Shown in pieces: positions 47,241 to 57,033 of a stretch of DNA of 64,000 nucleotides. Where the stretch lies: contig NZ_SGWE01000004.1 in assembly GCF_013337115.1 (NCBI RefSeq), forward strand, positions 1,622,001 through 1,686,000, in the 5' to 3' direction. Under the pieces are notes generated by a model that worked only from the letters and a program-made list of their open reading frames with translations, did not search any database and had not been told where the DNA came from. The stretch's first letter is position 1. Each line of letters starts with the position of its first letter. The stretch comes from Deinococcus sp. JMULE3 (GTDB lineage: Bacteria > Deinococcota > Deinococci > Deinococcales > Deinococcaceae). The position numbers and the translations under genes are program-made.

Positions 47241-49016
47241 ATGAGAACCCTGCTGCTGAGCGTCGCCCTGACCCTGGGAAGCGCGTCCGCCCTGACCCTC
47301 TCCAAACCCGCCGTGTACACCGTGCCGGGCGCGGACTCGCACCTCGCGGCGTTCCTGCCGGGCGGTCAGGTGGCCGTGGACGCCGACAACGCCGTGATGA
47401 TCCTCGACCAGAACCTGAAGACCGTCCGCGCGTGGTACGGCCTGCAGGGCGCCGTGCAGGCCCTGAGCGCCAGCCCGGACGGGACCCGCGTCGCCGCGCT
47501 GGGCCGGGACCGCTGGGTCGTGTGGGACACCCGCACCGGGCAGGAGGTCCGCAGCGGCACCCCCGAGTACGACACCACCCTGGCCTTCGCCGCCGACGGC
47601 AGCCTGCTGATGCTGAACGACGGGACCCTGACCCGCGTGGACCTGCAGAGCGGCCAGACGACCGACCTGCTCGGTGACGGCGAGGCGTACGACGTGCGCG
47701 TCAGCGCGGACGGCACCCTGGCCGCCGTCATCTACGAGGACCGCGTGGACCTCGTGGCGCTCGCCGACGCGCAGGTCGTCGCCAGCAGCGCGATCAGCGA
47801 CGAGTGGGACGGCCTGGAGGCGACCTTCAGCCCGGACGCGCAGGCCGCCGTGATCCGCACCGGGTCCGAGACGCTGATCCTGCGCGGCGGCGCCGAACCC
47901 ACCGAGGTCGAGGGCGGCGAGGACCTCAGCCTGGACGGCAGCGTGGTGTTCCTGAACGACGCGCAGTTCCTGTACGCCGAGTACGGCGAGGGGCAACTGT
48001 TCGACGCGCAGACCGGCGAGGCCGTCGGCGACGCGCTGGAACTCGACACCTTCGACACGCTGATCGGCGGCCCCGACGGGCAGGTCCTCAGCCTGGGCGG
48101 CAGCGTGGGCCGCCTGACCCTGGACGCGCTGGACGCCCCGGCGCGCCCGCAGGTGAAACTGCCCAGCGGCAACACCTGGACCGGCGCGTTCATCGGCGGC
48201 GTGCCCCACGCGGGCCTGGGTGAATTCATCAACCTGAAGACCGGCAAGACCCTGAACGTCGGTAACCGCGACCGCCTGTACGCCGCCGAGACGCAGGGCG
48301 CGCAGGTGTGGACCCTGAACGGCAGCGGCGCCGTGAACGTGTACCGCGCCGGGAAGATCGTGAAACTCCCCGCGCTGAGCAGCAAGGTGGACTTCGAGAC
48401 GCTGCACACCTCCCCCGACGGACGCTACGCCACCGTCAGCGGCTACGAGGGCCTGGCGCTGCTGGACGGGCAGACCGGCAAGATCGTCGCGCAGTTCACG
48501 GCGGCGCAATTGAAAGTCGAGGACATCCACGACGCGCTGCCCACCACCGACGGCAAGGCCGTGCTCGTCATCCCGCACGAGGGCAACCCCCTGCGCCTGG
48601 ACGTGAAGACCGGCAAAACCCAGGTGGCCGTGAAACTGCCCACCGACGCGTCCAGCGAGGAATTCCAGCAGAGTCGCGGCGGAACGCTCGCCGTGGCGTA
48701 CTCGGTGGACGACGCGCCGTTCGTGGCGCTCGTCAAACCCGGCGCGACCACTGCCTTCAAGACCCTGAAGTTCACGGCGGCCGTGCGCGCGCTGCGCTTC
48801 AGCCCCGACGGGAAACTCCTGGCCGTCCTGACGAACGACGCGAAGAACGCCCTGCACGTCTTCGACACCGCCAGCGGCACCCTGCTGACCCGCGCCGGGC
48901 AGTTCAGCCTGCGCACGAACCTCCTGACGTGGTCCGACACCGGCACGCAACTGATGGTCGGCGCCGGACAGGTCGGCCAGCCCGGCAGCGTCAGCGTGTA
49001 CGACGTCAGACGCTGA
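47241..49016 (+). CDS. Secreted WD40-like beta-propeller protein
   Basis: 591 residues, signal peptide (MRTLLLSVALTLGSASA). The rest is made of four-stranded blade repeats with the LxxSPDGTRVAALGRDRWVVWD pattern (also LHTSPDGRYATVSGYEG, ALRFSPDGKLLAVLTNDAKN), enough for one or two seven-bladed propellers. These act as extracytoplasmic interaction platforms. TACAGT at 47228-47233 is seven bases before ATG 47241, so it is probably leaderless. Closed by a perfect 13-bp hairpin. Confidence 0.8.
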   Translation: MRTLLLSVALTLGSASALTLSKPAVYTVPGADSHLAAFLPGGQVAVDADNAVMILDQNLKTVRAWYGLQGAVQALSASPDGTRVAALGRDRWVVWDTRTGQEVRSGTPEYDTTLAFAADGSLLMLNDGTLTRVDLQSGQTTDLLGDGEAYDVRVSADGTLAAVIYEDRVDLVALADAQVVASSAISDEWDGLEATFSPDAQAAVIRTGSETLILRGGAEPTEVEGGEDLSLDGSVVFLNDAQFLYAEYGEGQLFDAQTGEAVGDALELDTFDTLIGGPDGQVLSLGGSVGRLTLDALDAPARPQVKLPSGNTWTGAFIGGVPHAGLGEFINLKTGKTLNVGNRDRLYAAETQGAQVWTLNGSGAVNVYRAGKIVKLPALSSKVDFETLHTSPDGRYATVSGYEGLALLDGQTGKIVAQFTAAQLKVEDIHDALPTTDGKAVLVIPHEGNPLRLDVKTGKTQVAVKLPTDASSEEFQQSRGGTLAVAYSVDDAPFVALVKPGATTAFKTLKFTAAVRALRFSPDGKLLAVLTNDAKNALHVFDTASGTLLTRAGQFSLRTNLLTWSDTGTQLMVGAGQVGQPGSVSVYDVRR

Positions 49017-49032
49017 TCCCCCCAGCAGAGGT

Positions 49033-49066
49033 CAGAGGCGCCCCCAATCCAGCGGGGGCGCCTCTG
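49033..49066 (+). terminator. Terminator of the propeller gene
   Basis: A perfect 13-bp stem CAGAGGCGCCCCC (49033-49045) with GGGGGCGCCTCTG (49054-49066), an 8-base loop, 16 bases after the stop. No T-run. Confidence 0.75.
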
Positions 49067-49091
49067 CACATCACCCACCCGGCGCATAGGC

Positions 49092-49157
49092 TTGACTGCC
49101 CCTGCATACCGCGCTATAGTTTTAGACATCACCGCCCGAGAGGCGGCTTTTTTATTT
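49092..49157 (+). other. Strong promoter immediately followed by an intrinsic terminator
   Basis: TTGACT (49092-49097), a 17-base spacer and TATAGT (49115-49120) form a near-consensus promoter with a start near 49127. Within about 5 bases a hairpin CCGCC (49132-49136)/GGCGG (49142-49146) is followed by TTTTTTATTTT (49148-49158). The unit would produce an RNA of about 30 bases and overlaps the end of the CxxCH gene on the other strand. It may be a remnant of a lost tRNA/sRNA gene or a tiny regulatory RNA. Confidence 0.6.
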
Positions 49158-49645
49158 TCCCGCCTTCTTCTTCGGCGTGGCGAACTGCTCGGCGCCTCCG
49201 GCTGCCGCGAACGCCGCGCGCAGCTCATCCAGCGGGGTGGCGGGGTGGCTGGCCGGGTCGCCGGGCAGGGTCTTCGCGTAGATCTCCAGTGCGTCCGGAT
49301 AGCCGTCGCCGTCCGCGTCGGTATCGGCCTGCAGGAGGGTGGAGAGCGCCTGGGGGAAGGTCAGGTGCCGCCCCTCTCTGGCCTCGCTTGCAAAGGTGGC
49401 CTGGATGGCCTGCCCGAAGGGGTTCCAGGGGGCGCCGCCGTCCGGGTTGACGTGGCAGTACGTGCAGGGCATGACGCGGCGGTCCAGTTCCCACAGTTCG
49501 TTGCCTTCGGTCAGGTGCAGCTGCGGCGCGGCCTGGATGCGGTAGCGGGGCAGCGCCCCGGCGGGGCTGAGCAGCGGCGAGAGCAGCACGAGTGCCCCCA
49601 GCGTCAGCCCGACGCCCTTCACGCTGAGGCTGCCCACGCGGGCGT

Positions 49646-49649
<4 letters not shown>
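49152..49649 (-). CDS. Secreted single-heme-type CxxCH protein with calcium-loop motif
   Basis: A 165-residue exported protein. The signal segment (about 10-32) is followed by one heme-c attachment motif, [13 protein letters not shown], and an acidic [19 protein letters not shown] stretch like a calcium-binding thrombospondin-3/EF-hand loop. It may be a c-type cytochrome or a subunit near one; no distal Met ligand can be assigned. It ends a three-gene unit, overlapping the DUF1501 gene by 4 bases. Confidence 0.75.
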
Positions 49650-50818
<1,169 letters not shown>

Positions 50819-50849
50819 GGGGCACTCCTCCGGGGGGGGTCAGGGCAGG

Positions 50850-52115
50850 TCAGGCGAGCTGGAATTCGGGGCTGATCAGGCTCAGGTACGTGCGCTGGCG
50901 GCCCCTGAGGCTGCTCAGGAGCACCGCGCCCGCCGGGCGTTCCTGGCCGGTCAGGGCCAGCAGGCTGGGCGGCGTGTCGAGGTTCGGGGCCTTGGAGCCC
51001 ATGGTCAGCGCGGCGGCGACCTGCATGCGCAGCAGCAGGGTGGTGTCGTTGATCCACTCGCGGCCGCCGTCCCAGCCCTTGACGGTGTCGGGTTCCAGCA
51101 GCACCTGCCCCATGCGCCCGGCGGTCCCGGCGAGGTTCAGCAGGGACCGCGCGTCGATCTTCGGCTGGCCCAGCGTGCGGATCCCGCCCACCAGGAACTC
51201 GACGGGCGAACGGATGATGCGCGAGCGGCTGGCGTAGAAGGCCTCGCTGGCGAGCAGTTCAGTCAGGACGGCCATCACGTCGCCCTTCGTGCGGGTCCAG
51301 GTGTCGGCGCTGCCCTTGACGGCCGCGTCGTCGGGGGTGTCGGCCAGGAACGCGCGGTGTAGTTTGCGGCTCACGAAGGTCGCGGTGGCCGGGTGTGAGG
51401 TCGCGATGCGGACGATGTCCTCGCCTTTCAGGGCGCCGCTCTGGCCCAGGTACGTCTTCCTGCCGGTGTCATGCTGCTGCGTCTGGTTCACGAAGCGCGG
51501 CTGCTCGAGGTACTGCCTGTTGCCGCGCCCCCCCTGGAAGGTCCAGCCGGTCAGGGCGCGGGCGCCCTCACGGACGTCGTTTTCGGTATACGCGCCGATG
51601 CCGGTCGTGAACAGTTCCAGCAGTTCACGGCTGAAGTTCTCGTTCGGTTTGCCCTTACGGTTCTGGTCGTTGTCCAGGTACCGGAGCATGGCCGGGGACT
51701 GCGCGACCTCCAGCGTGAAGCGCTCGAAGGACCGCGTGGCGGCGTGGCGGCGCAGCAGGTTCAGGTAGTCCGCCACGGCGGGTACGTTGCGGACCTTGTC
51801 GGTAGCGATCACGAAGTGGTTGCTCCAGGTCAGGGCCAGTTTCTCGCGCAGCGGGTGCGGGCCGTACGCGAGTTCGTACAGCCACGCGCCCCGCCCGAGC
51901 TGCAGGGCCGCGCCGGGCGTGGCGCCCTGCAGGGGATCGAAGGGATTGCCGGGCGCGACGCTCTGATCGAAGGCCAGGGCCGCGCGGGCCACGTCCTGCG
52001 CTTTCTTGCCGACCAGGGCGCGGATCTGCTCGTCGGTCGCGCCGAAGGCGGTGCGGCGCAGGAAGTGCGCGGCGTCCTCGGCGGTCAGGGGGCGGGACAG
52101 GGGGGTCAGGGGCAT
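50850..52115 (-). CDS. DUF1800 family protein
   Basis: 421 residues. Family blocks are [20 protein letters not shown] at the start, [40 protein letters not shown] and [14 protein letters not shown]. It is found next to DUF1501 in many genomes. Start ATG 52115 with AAGGAG five bases upstream. A sigma-E-like promoter motif at 52192-52164 lies about 50-75 bases upstream, the same motif as before the sigma factor gene. No signal peptide is clear; the partner DUF1501 protein is Tat-exported. Confidence 0.9.
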   Translation of the reverse strand: MPLTPLSRPLTAEDAAHFLRRTAFGATDEQIRALVGKKAQDVARAALAFDQSVAPGNPFDPLQGATPGAALQLGRGAWLYELAYGPHPLREKLALTWSNHFVIATDKVRNVPAVADYLNLLRRHAATRSFERFTLEVAQSPAMLRYLDNDQNRKGKPNENFSRELLELFTTGIGAYTENDVREGARALTGWTFQGGRGNRQYLEQPRFVNQTQQHDTGRKTYLGQSGALKGEDIVRIATSHPATATFVSRKLHRAFLADTPDDAAVKGSADTWTRTKGDVMAVLTELLASEAFYASRSRIIRSPVEFLVGGIRTLGQPKIDARSLLNLAGTAGRMGQVLLEPDTVKGWDGGREWINDTTLLLRMQVAAALTMGSKAPNLDTPPSLLALTGQERPAGAVLLSSLRGRQRTYLSLISPEFQLA

Positions 52116-52156
52116 GCGGAACTCCTTGCGGCGGTCGGGGACCGGGTGGGGGGGCG

Positions 52157-52924
52157 TTATGGATTGGAGTCGGCGGGGGCCGAAAAAGTTCCCAGCGGGT
52201 CCGGCGTGGCGCTGCGGACGCCCGCCAGCGCGGCCTGCAGCGTGGGCTGCGGCAGGTTCCCGACCAGCCACACGAACCGCTGCCCGACGCGGCGCGAGGC
52301 CACACCGGGCGCGGCCTTCACGTCCTGTGGCGCGACGACCAGCGCCAGGACGTTCAGGCCGTCGGTCAGGGCGACCTCCAGCCCCTTGCCGCGCGCCTGC
52401 ACCGCCACGGGAATGAATCCGGGTGGGAGCCGCAGACCCGGCAGGGCGCGGTTCAGCGCGGCGCGCAGGCCCTCGGGCGCGGCGGGCGGGGCCGGGCGGT
52501 TCACGCGGGCGATTCCTGCCTGCACGCGGGTCAGGGCGGCGCGGCGGGCCAGCGTGCCGTCCGCGCCGCGTTCCTCGAAGGCCAGCGGCACGTTCCACTT
52601 CAGGTCCACCCACAGCGTCCAGCGGGCCGCGTCCCCGAGTTTGGGGGTCAGGGTGAACCGCGTGGCGTCCCGCCCGGCGACCTGCTCGGTGCCGCCGCGG
52701 GTCACGTTGAAGTTCCTCGCGAGCAGCGCGGGCCGTACCGTCAGGGCGGGCAGCTGCGTCGCCGTGCGGGTGGGGTCGGGGCGCGGGGGGAACAGGACGG
52801 TCACCTCGGCCTGCCCGCGCGCCACCTGGGTGCGGGCCTTCTTCAGCGCGGCCTGCACGTCCTCCAGGTCGCCCGCGTGCGCGGTGCCCAGGGTCAGCAG
52901 GAGCAGGGACAGAGTGCGCCTCAC
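52157..52924 (-). CDS. RseB/MucB-like sigma-factor regulatory protein
   Basis: 255 residues, signal peptide ([17 protein letters not shown]). The mature protein has the LolA/RseB-like pattern: a beta-sheet core ([20 protein letters not shown]), [19 protein letters not shown] and a C-terminal domain ([16 protein letters not shown] ... [14 protein letters not shown]). RseB binds the periplasmic part of an anti-sigma factor and senses envelope state. It is third in the sigma/anti-sigma operon with a 4-base overlap, which supports the call. Confidence 0.78.
   Translation of the reverse strand: MRRTLSLLLLTLGTAHAGDLEDVQAALKKARTQVARGQAEVTVLFPPRPDPTRTATQLPALTVRPALLARNFNVTRGGTEQVAGRDATRFTLTPKLGDAARWTLWVDLKWNVPLAFEERGADGTLARRAALTRVQAGIARVNRPAPPAAPEGLRAALNRALPGLRLPPGFIPVAVQARGKGLEVALTDGLNVLALVVAPQDVKAAPGVASRRVGQRFVWLVGNLPQPTLQAALAGVRSATPDPLGTFSAPADSNP
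52164..52192 (-). promoter_or_regulatory. ECF-type promoter before the DUF1800 operon
   Basis: On the minus strand, GGAACTT (52192-52186), 17 bases, then TCCAA (52168-52164). The -35 region GGGAACTTTTTCG is identical to that of the sigma operon promoter at 53796, with the same spacing; both resemble the E. coli sigma-E consensus. Confidence 0.7.
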
Positions 52925-53208
52925 CAGTCGGCTCCCCAGGCGCTCTGGTAGGCGTCGTACGCGGCGCTGCTGGGCAGCGGGCCGGGCAGTTGCGGCGCGG
53001 GGAGCAGGACGGTCAGGCCCGCCACCAGGGCTGCCGAGGCCAGCGCGCCGGTCAGCCAGCCCGCGCGGCTGCGGGTGCGGGCGGCGCGGCGGCGGGTCAG
53101 GAAGCGGTCGGCGGCGCCCAGGTCGGCGGGGGTCAGCGTGCGTGCCTGCTCGAACAGGGCGTCGAGCTCATCGAAGTCATCTGTGTGACGGTCAGTGGGG
53201 TGGGTCAT
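52921..53208 (-). CDS. Small membrane anti-sigma factor
   Basis: 95 residues: a cytoplasmic helical part ([20 protein letters not shown] ... RRRAARTR), one membrane helix ([20 protein letters not shown]) and a short external tail. No zinc HxxxCxxC motif is present. The position between an ECF sigma factor and an RseB-like protein, with 4-base overlaps on both sides, is that of an RseA-type anti-sigma factor. Sequence alone would not identify it. Confidence 0.75.
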   Translation of the reverse strand: MTHPTDRHTDDFDELDALFEQARTLTPADLGAADRFLTRRRAARTRSRAGWLTGALASAALVAGLTVLLPAPQLPGPLPSSAAYDAYQSAWGADW

Positions 53209-53759
53209 GGGGTCACTCCGGCGCGGGTGAGCAGGGCGCGCAGGGCCGCGCGGCCCCGGTTGATGCGGCTCTTCACGGTGCCGAGCTCCGCGCCGGTCAG
53301 CGCGGCGATCTCGGCGTAGTCCAGGCCCGACAGTTCCCGCAGCGCGACCGCCTCGCGCTGATCGGGCGGCAGCTGCGCCAGCGCCCGGGCCAGGCGGTCG
53401 CGGACCTGCGCCTGCTCGCCCGCGCGGGCCGGGTCGTGCGGCGCGTGGGGTTCGGGGGTGTCCTCCAGCGGCACCGCCTGCCGCGCGCCGAGTGCCTTGT
53501 GGCAGGCGTTGAGGGTGATGCGGTGCAGCCAGGTGCTCAGGCTCGCCTCGCCCCGGAAGCCCCTGAGGGCCCTGTGCGCGGCGATGAACACGTCCTGCAC
53601 GACATCGTCCGCCGCGCCCGGCCCCACGAGGCTGGCAGCGAGGCGGTGCACCTGCGGCGCGTGGGTTCTCACGAGCGCCTCGAAGGCCCGCTCGTCCCGC
53701 GCGGCCAGGCGCGCGAGTTGCAGGTCGGACAGGGTGTCGTGCGGGTCATTCAAGGGCAC
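53205..53759 (-). CDS. ECF (sigma-E type) RNA polymerase sigma factor
   Basis: 184 residues, GTG start. Region 2: [20 protein letters not shown] and [20 protein letters not shown] (core and -10 binding), [15 protein letters not shown]. Region 4: [20 protein letters not shown] then [20 protein letters not shown] (helix-turn-helix for the -35). It heads an operon with anti-sigma and RseB-like genes. GGAACTT-17-TCTAA, a sigma-E-like promoter, lies just upstream, so it is probably autoregulated and used for envelope stress. Confidence 0.93.
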   Translation of the reverse strand: MPLNDPHDTLSDLQLARLAARDERAFEALVRTHAPQVHRLAASLVGPGAADDVVQDVFIAAHRALRGFRGEASLSTWLHRITLNACHKALGARQAVPLEDTPEPHAPHDPARAGEQAQVRDRLARALAQLPPDQREAVALRELSGLDYAEIAALTGAELGTVKSRINRGRAALRALLTRAGVTP

Positions 53760-53767
53760 CTCATACC

Positions 53768-53796
53768 TTAGAGGAGGCCCGCCGCGAAAAAGTTCC
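53768..53796 (-). promoter_or_regulatory. ECF-type autoregulated promoter of the sigma operon
   Basis: On the minus strand, GGAACTT (53796-53790), a 17-base spacer and TCTAA (53772-53768), close to the E. coli sigma-E promoter (GGAACTT-N16-TCTAA). The -10 lies 8 bases before the GTG start at 53759, so this transcript too is nearly leaderless. Confidence 0.75.
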
Positions 53797-53824
53797 CACC
53801 TGCGGTGCCGCTACACTGGGCGGC

Positions 53825-54487
53825 ATGACCGGCCGTTCCCTGTCCCGCTCGGCGGAGGATTACCTGAAGCACCTGTACATGCTGGGACAGTCGGGGAAGG
53901 TGAACACCCAGGCGCTCGCGGCGGCGCTGGAGGTCGCGCCTGCCAGCGTGACCGGCATGCTCCGCAAACTGACCGAGCAGGGCCTCGTGTCGCACGCGCC
54001 GTACCAGGGCGCGCAGCTGACCGCCGAGGGCGAACGGGTGGCGCTGGAGGTCCTGCGGCACCACCGGCTGCTGGAACTGTTCCTGCACCGCGCGCTGGGC
54101 GTCCCGCTGGACGAGGTGCACGAGGAAGCCGAGCGCCTGGAGCACGCGCTGAGCGAACGGCTGGAGGCGCGCATCGCGGCGTGGCTGGGCGACCCCACGC
54201 ACGACCCGCACGGGGACCCGATCCCCACCCTGGAGGGTGAGCTGCCGCACCAGCCGCAGCGGCGCCTGTCGCAACTGGCGACCGGGGACACGGCGACCGT
54301 GGCGCGCGTCCCGGACGGGGACGCCGATCAGCTGCGGGCCCTGGTGGCCGCCGGACTCACGCCGGGCGCGCCGCTGCGACTGGACGCGGTGGACGCCGCG
54401 CTGGGCACCCTGACCGTCTGGGCGACCGACCACACCCTGACGCTGTCCCTGGGTGTCGCCGCGCAGATCCACGTGCAGACCCCGTGA
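53825..54487 (+). CDS. DtxR/MntR family metal-dependent repressor
   Basis: 220 residues. An N-terminal winged helix ([20 protein letters not shown] ... [16 protein letters not shown]) is followed by a dimerisation/metal domain with [17 protein letters not shown], where Glu and His ligands of the MntR type lie, and a C-terminal SH3/FeoA-like domain (about 150-218). It represses Mn or Fe uptake genes when metal is bound. In Deinococcus, a high Mn/Fe ratio is tied to radiation resistance. TACACT at 53812-53817 is seven bases before the ATG. Target genes are not in the window. Confidence 0.92.
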   Translation: MTGRSLSRSAEDYLKHLYMLGQSGKVNTQALAAALEVAPASVTGMLRKLTEQGLVSHAPYQGAQLTAEGERVALEVLRHHRLLELFLHRALGVPLDEVHEEAERLEHALSERLEARIAAWLGDPTHDPHGDPIPTLEGELPHQPQRRLSQLATGDTATVARVPDGDADQLRALVAAGLTPGAPLRLDAVDAALGTLTVWATDHTLTLSLGVAAQIHVQTP

Positions 54488-54520
54488 TGCCCAGGCCAGA
54501 GGCGCCGGGCTCTCTCCTCG

Positions 54521-54550
54521 CCCTTGAGGGGGGAGGCCGGGTGGGGGTGA
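54521..54550 (+). repeat. Short dispersed repeat, copy 2 (before cobS)
   Basis: A 30-base stretch from CCCTTGAGGGGGGAGG to GGGTGGGGGTGA, near-identical to 33936-33965. It lies in the 112-base gap between mntR and cobS. Confidence 0.6.
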
Positions 54551-54599
54551 GCGGGCGCCGCCCCCGTCACGTCCAGCGTTCCATCTGCCTGGAGACGCC

Positions 54600-55319
54600 G
54601 TGATCCGGGATCAGCTGCGCGCGGCGCATCTGGCGCTGACGTTCCTGACGACCCTGCCCCTGCCGCATATCGAGGAGGTCCGGGACGGGGACTTTGCGCG
54701 GGCCAGTGCGTACTACCCGCTGGCCGGGTACGCGGTGGGCGGCGTGGTGGCGGGGCTGCTGTGGCTGGACGTGCCGCTGCCGGGCGGGGTGATCGCCGCG
54801 CTGGGCGTGGGCGCGTGGCTGCTGCTGACCGGCATGCTGCACTTCGACGGGCTGGTGGACAGCGCCGACGCCCTGTTCGCCATGAAGACCCCCGCCGAAC
54901 GGCTGGTGATCCTGCGGGACGTCCACATGGGCGCGTTCGGACTGGCAACCGGTGGGCTGTACCTGCTACTGCTCTGGAGCCTGCTGTCGGCCCCCGTCCC
55001 GCCGCTGGCGCCGCTGGTGGCGGCGGTGGCCGCGCGGACGCTGCTGCTGATTCCCATGAACACCTACCCGGCCGCCCGCGCCGAGAGCCTGGGCGCCCGC
55101 TCCCGCGAGGGTCGCGTCTGGGCCGCGCTGCTGCTGGCCGCACCGACCCTGCTGGTGCCCGGCGCGTGGGTGGCGTGGCTGGCGGCGCTGGTGGGCGCGC
55201 TGCTCGTCGCGGCGTTCGCGGCGCGGCGGCTGGGCGGCGGCCTGAACGGCGACACGTACGGATTGATCGTCGTCACGGCGGAACTGCTGGCGCTGGGCGC
55301 GTTCGCCTGGGGCCGCTGA
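54600..55319 (+). CDS. cobS: Adenosylcobinamide-GDP ribazoletransferase CobS
   Basis: A 239-residue membrane enzyme that joins alpha-ribazole to adenosylcobinamide-GDP, the last step of cobalamin assembly. [13 protein letters not shown] at the N-terminus, [20 protein letters not shown] with the conserved Asp pair, and [10 protein letters not shown] are CobS signatures; five or six helices. The start is GTG 54600. It forms an operon with the phosphatase (2-base gap) and cobT. I see no cobalamin riboswitch in the leader. Confidence 0.95.
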   Translation: MIRDQLRAAHLALTFLTTLPLPHIEEVRDGDFARASAYYPLAGYAVGGVVAGLLWLDVPLPGGVIAALGVGAWLLLTGMLHFDGLVDSADALFAMKTPAERLVILRDVHMGAFGLATGGLYLLLLWSLLSAPVPPLAPLVAAVAARTLLLIPMNTYPAARAESLGARSREGRVWAALLLAAPTLLVPGAWVAWLAALVGALLVAAFAARRLGGGLNGDTYGLIVVTAELLALGAFAWGR

Positions 55320-55321
55320 AC

Positions 55322-55894
55322 ATGTCCGGGGGCCTGACGCTGCATCTGGTCCGTCACGCCCCGACCCTTCCGAACGCGCAGCGCCGCTACCCGCACCCGC
55401 ATGAGGACGCCCCCCTCACGCCCGCCGGGGAGGCGCTGGCCCGCCGCCTCGACCTGCCACGGGCGGCGCTGGCGTTCACGTCCCCGCTGGGCCGCGCCCG
55501 GCAGACCGCGCGACTGGCCGGATTCCCCGGTGCCCTCCCCCACCCGGCGCTGGCCGAGGCGAATTGCGGCGTGATGGCCGGGCACACCTGGGCCGAACTG
55601 GAGGCCGCGCACGGCGACGCGCCCCGCGCCTGGATCGAGGCGCTGAGCGAACCCACCAGTCCCCACGGCCCCCCCGGCGGCGACACCGGGCAGGGCTTCC
55701 ACACCCGCGTACAGGCATGGCTGGACACCCTCCCGGCGGGCGAGGTGGTGGCCTTCACGCACGCCGGGCCACTGCTGGCCGCGCTGCGCCTGACCGTGAA
55801 CCTGTCCGCCGTGGCCGCACCGCCCGGCACGGTCGCCACCCTGCGCCGCGAGGCCGGACACTGGTGGCTGACGGCGCTGCGCCCGCCCGCCTGA
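55322..55894 (+). CDS. cobC: Histidine phosphatase, probable alpha-ribazole phosphatase
   Basis: 190 residues. The phosphoglycerate-mutase-like fold shows [12 protein letters not shown] (phosphohistidine), [19 protein letters not shown] and the second catalytic His in [14 protein letters not shown]. Its place between cobS and cobT argues for dephosphorylation of alpha-ribazole-5-phosphate or adenosylcobalamin-phosphate in cobalamin synthesis, though the family is broad. ATG 55322 is two bases after the cobS stop. Confidence 0.85.
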   Translation: MSGGLTLHLVRHAPTLPNAQRRYPHPHEDAPLTPAGEALARRLDLPRAALAFTSPLGRARQTARLAGFPGALPHPALAEANCGVMAGHTWAELEAAHGDAPRAWIEALSEPTSPHGPPGGDTGQGFHTRVQAWLDTLPAGEVVAFTHAGPLLAALRLTVNLSAVAAPPGTVATLRREAGHWWLTALRPPA

Positions 55895-55913
55895 ACGGGC
55901 AGAATGCGCGCTG

Positions 55914-56981
55914 ATGCTTCCTGACCTGACGGCCCTCCTGACCGCCATCCAGCCTGCCGATGCCGACGTGATGGACCGGGCGCGGGCGCGGCAGGCGCAG
56001 CTGACGAAACCGGCGGGTGCGCTGGGTGACCTGGAGGAGCTGTCGGTGCGCCTCGCGGGCGTGCTGGGCACTGAGCGGCCCGATCCGCGCGGCGTGGCGG
56101 TGATCGTCGCGGCCGGGGATCACGGCGTGGCCCGCGCGGGCGTCAGCGCCTACCCGCCCGAGGTGACCCCGGCGATGGTGGCGAACTTCCTGGCGGACAC
56201 CCCGGCGGGGCCGGGCGGCGCGGCGGTGAACGCGCTGGCGCGGGCAGTGGGCGCGCGGGTGTACGTGATGGACGCCGGGGTGAACGCGGATCTGCCCGAG
56301 CATCCGGCGCTGGTGCGGGCGGCCCTGCGGCGGGGCACGCATGACCTGAGCGTGCAGGCGGCCATGACCGTGGACGAGGCGCAGGTGTTGATTCTGGCGG
56401 GCGCGGCGCTGGCCCGCCGCGCGACCCAAGACGGCGCGGACGTCCTGATTCCCGGTGAGATGGGCATCGGGAACACCACCCCGGCGGCGGCGATCACGGC
56501 GCGCCTGCTGGGCCTGGACGCGGCGCGGGTGACGGGGCGCGGCACGGGCGTGGACGACGCGCGGCTGGCGCACAAGGTCGCCGTGATCCGCGCGGCGCTG
56601 GACCGCACACCGACCACCGACCCGCTGAGGGTGCTGGCCGAGTTCGGGGGCTTCGAGATCGCGGCGATGCTGGGCGTGATGCTGCAGGCCGCCGCCAGCC
56701 GCCGGGCGGTGATCCTGGACGGGTTCGTGGAGGGCAGCGCGGCCCTGGTCGGTGTGGCCCTCGCGCCGCACCTGCGGGACTTCCTGTTCCCCGCCGGGGA
56801 GTGCGCCGAGATCGGGCACGCGGCGCAGCTGGCGCACCTGGGCCTGAAGCCGATGTTCCACCTGAACCTGCGCCTGGGCGAGGGCACGGGCGGCGTGCTG
56901 GCCGCGCCGATCCTGCTGGGCGCAGCAGCGACGCTGCGGGAGATGCGGACCTTCGCGGAGGCGGGCGTGCCGGGCGCGTGA
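55914..56981 (+). CDS. cobT: Nicotinate-nucleotide-dimethylbenzimidazole phosphoribosyltransferase
   Basis: 355 residues, standard length. It makes alpha-ribazole-5-phosphate from DMB and NaMN. Seen are VAAGDHGVARAGVSAYPPEV, LIPGEMGIGNTTPAAA and the catalytic Glu in LRLGEGTGGVLAAP. It is third gene of the cob operon (19-base gap). With cobS and cobC it completes lower-loop assembly; corrin-ring genes are not here. Confidence 0.96.
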   Translation: MLPDLTALLTAIQPADADVMDRARARQAQLTKPAGALGDLEELSVRLAGVLGTERPDPRGVAVIVAAGDHGVARAGVSAYPPEVTPAMVANFLADTPAGPGGAAVNALARAVGARVYVMDAGVNADLPEHPALVRAALRRGTHDLSVQAAMTVDEAQVLILAGAALARRATQDGADVLIPGEMGIGNTTPAAAITARLLGLDAARVTGRGTGVDDARLAHKVAVIRAALDRTPTTDPLRVLAEFGGFEIAAMLGVMLQAAASRRAVILDGFVEGSAALVGVALAPHLRDFLFPAGECAEIGHAAQLAHLGLKPMFHLNLRLGEGTGGVLAAPILLGAAATLREMRTFAEAGVPGA

Positions 56982-57033
56982 AGCCCTCTGCGGGGGGCTA
57001 GGCAGCGGCGCCTGACCTGCGGTTCAATAGCCC

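Noticed and set aside
54488..54599. Cobalamin riboswitch before cobS
   Set aside because: The B12-box and conserved core are absent in the 112-base gap, which is mostly the short G-rich repeat.
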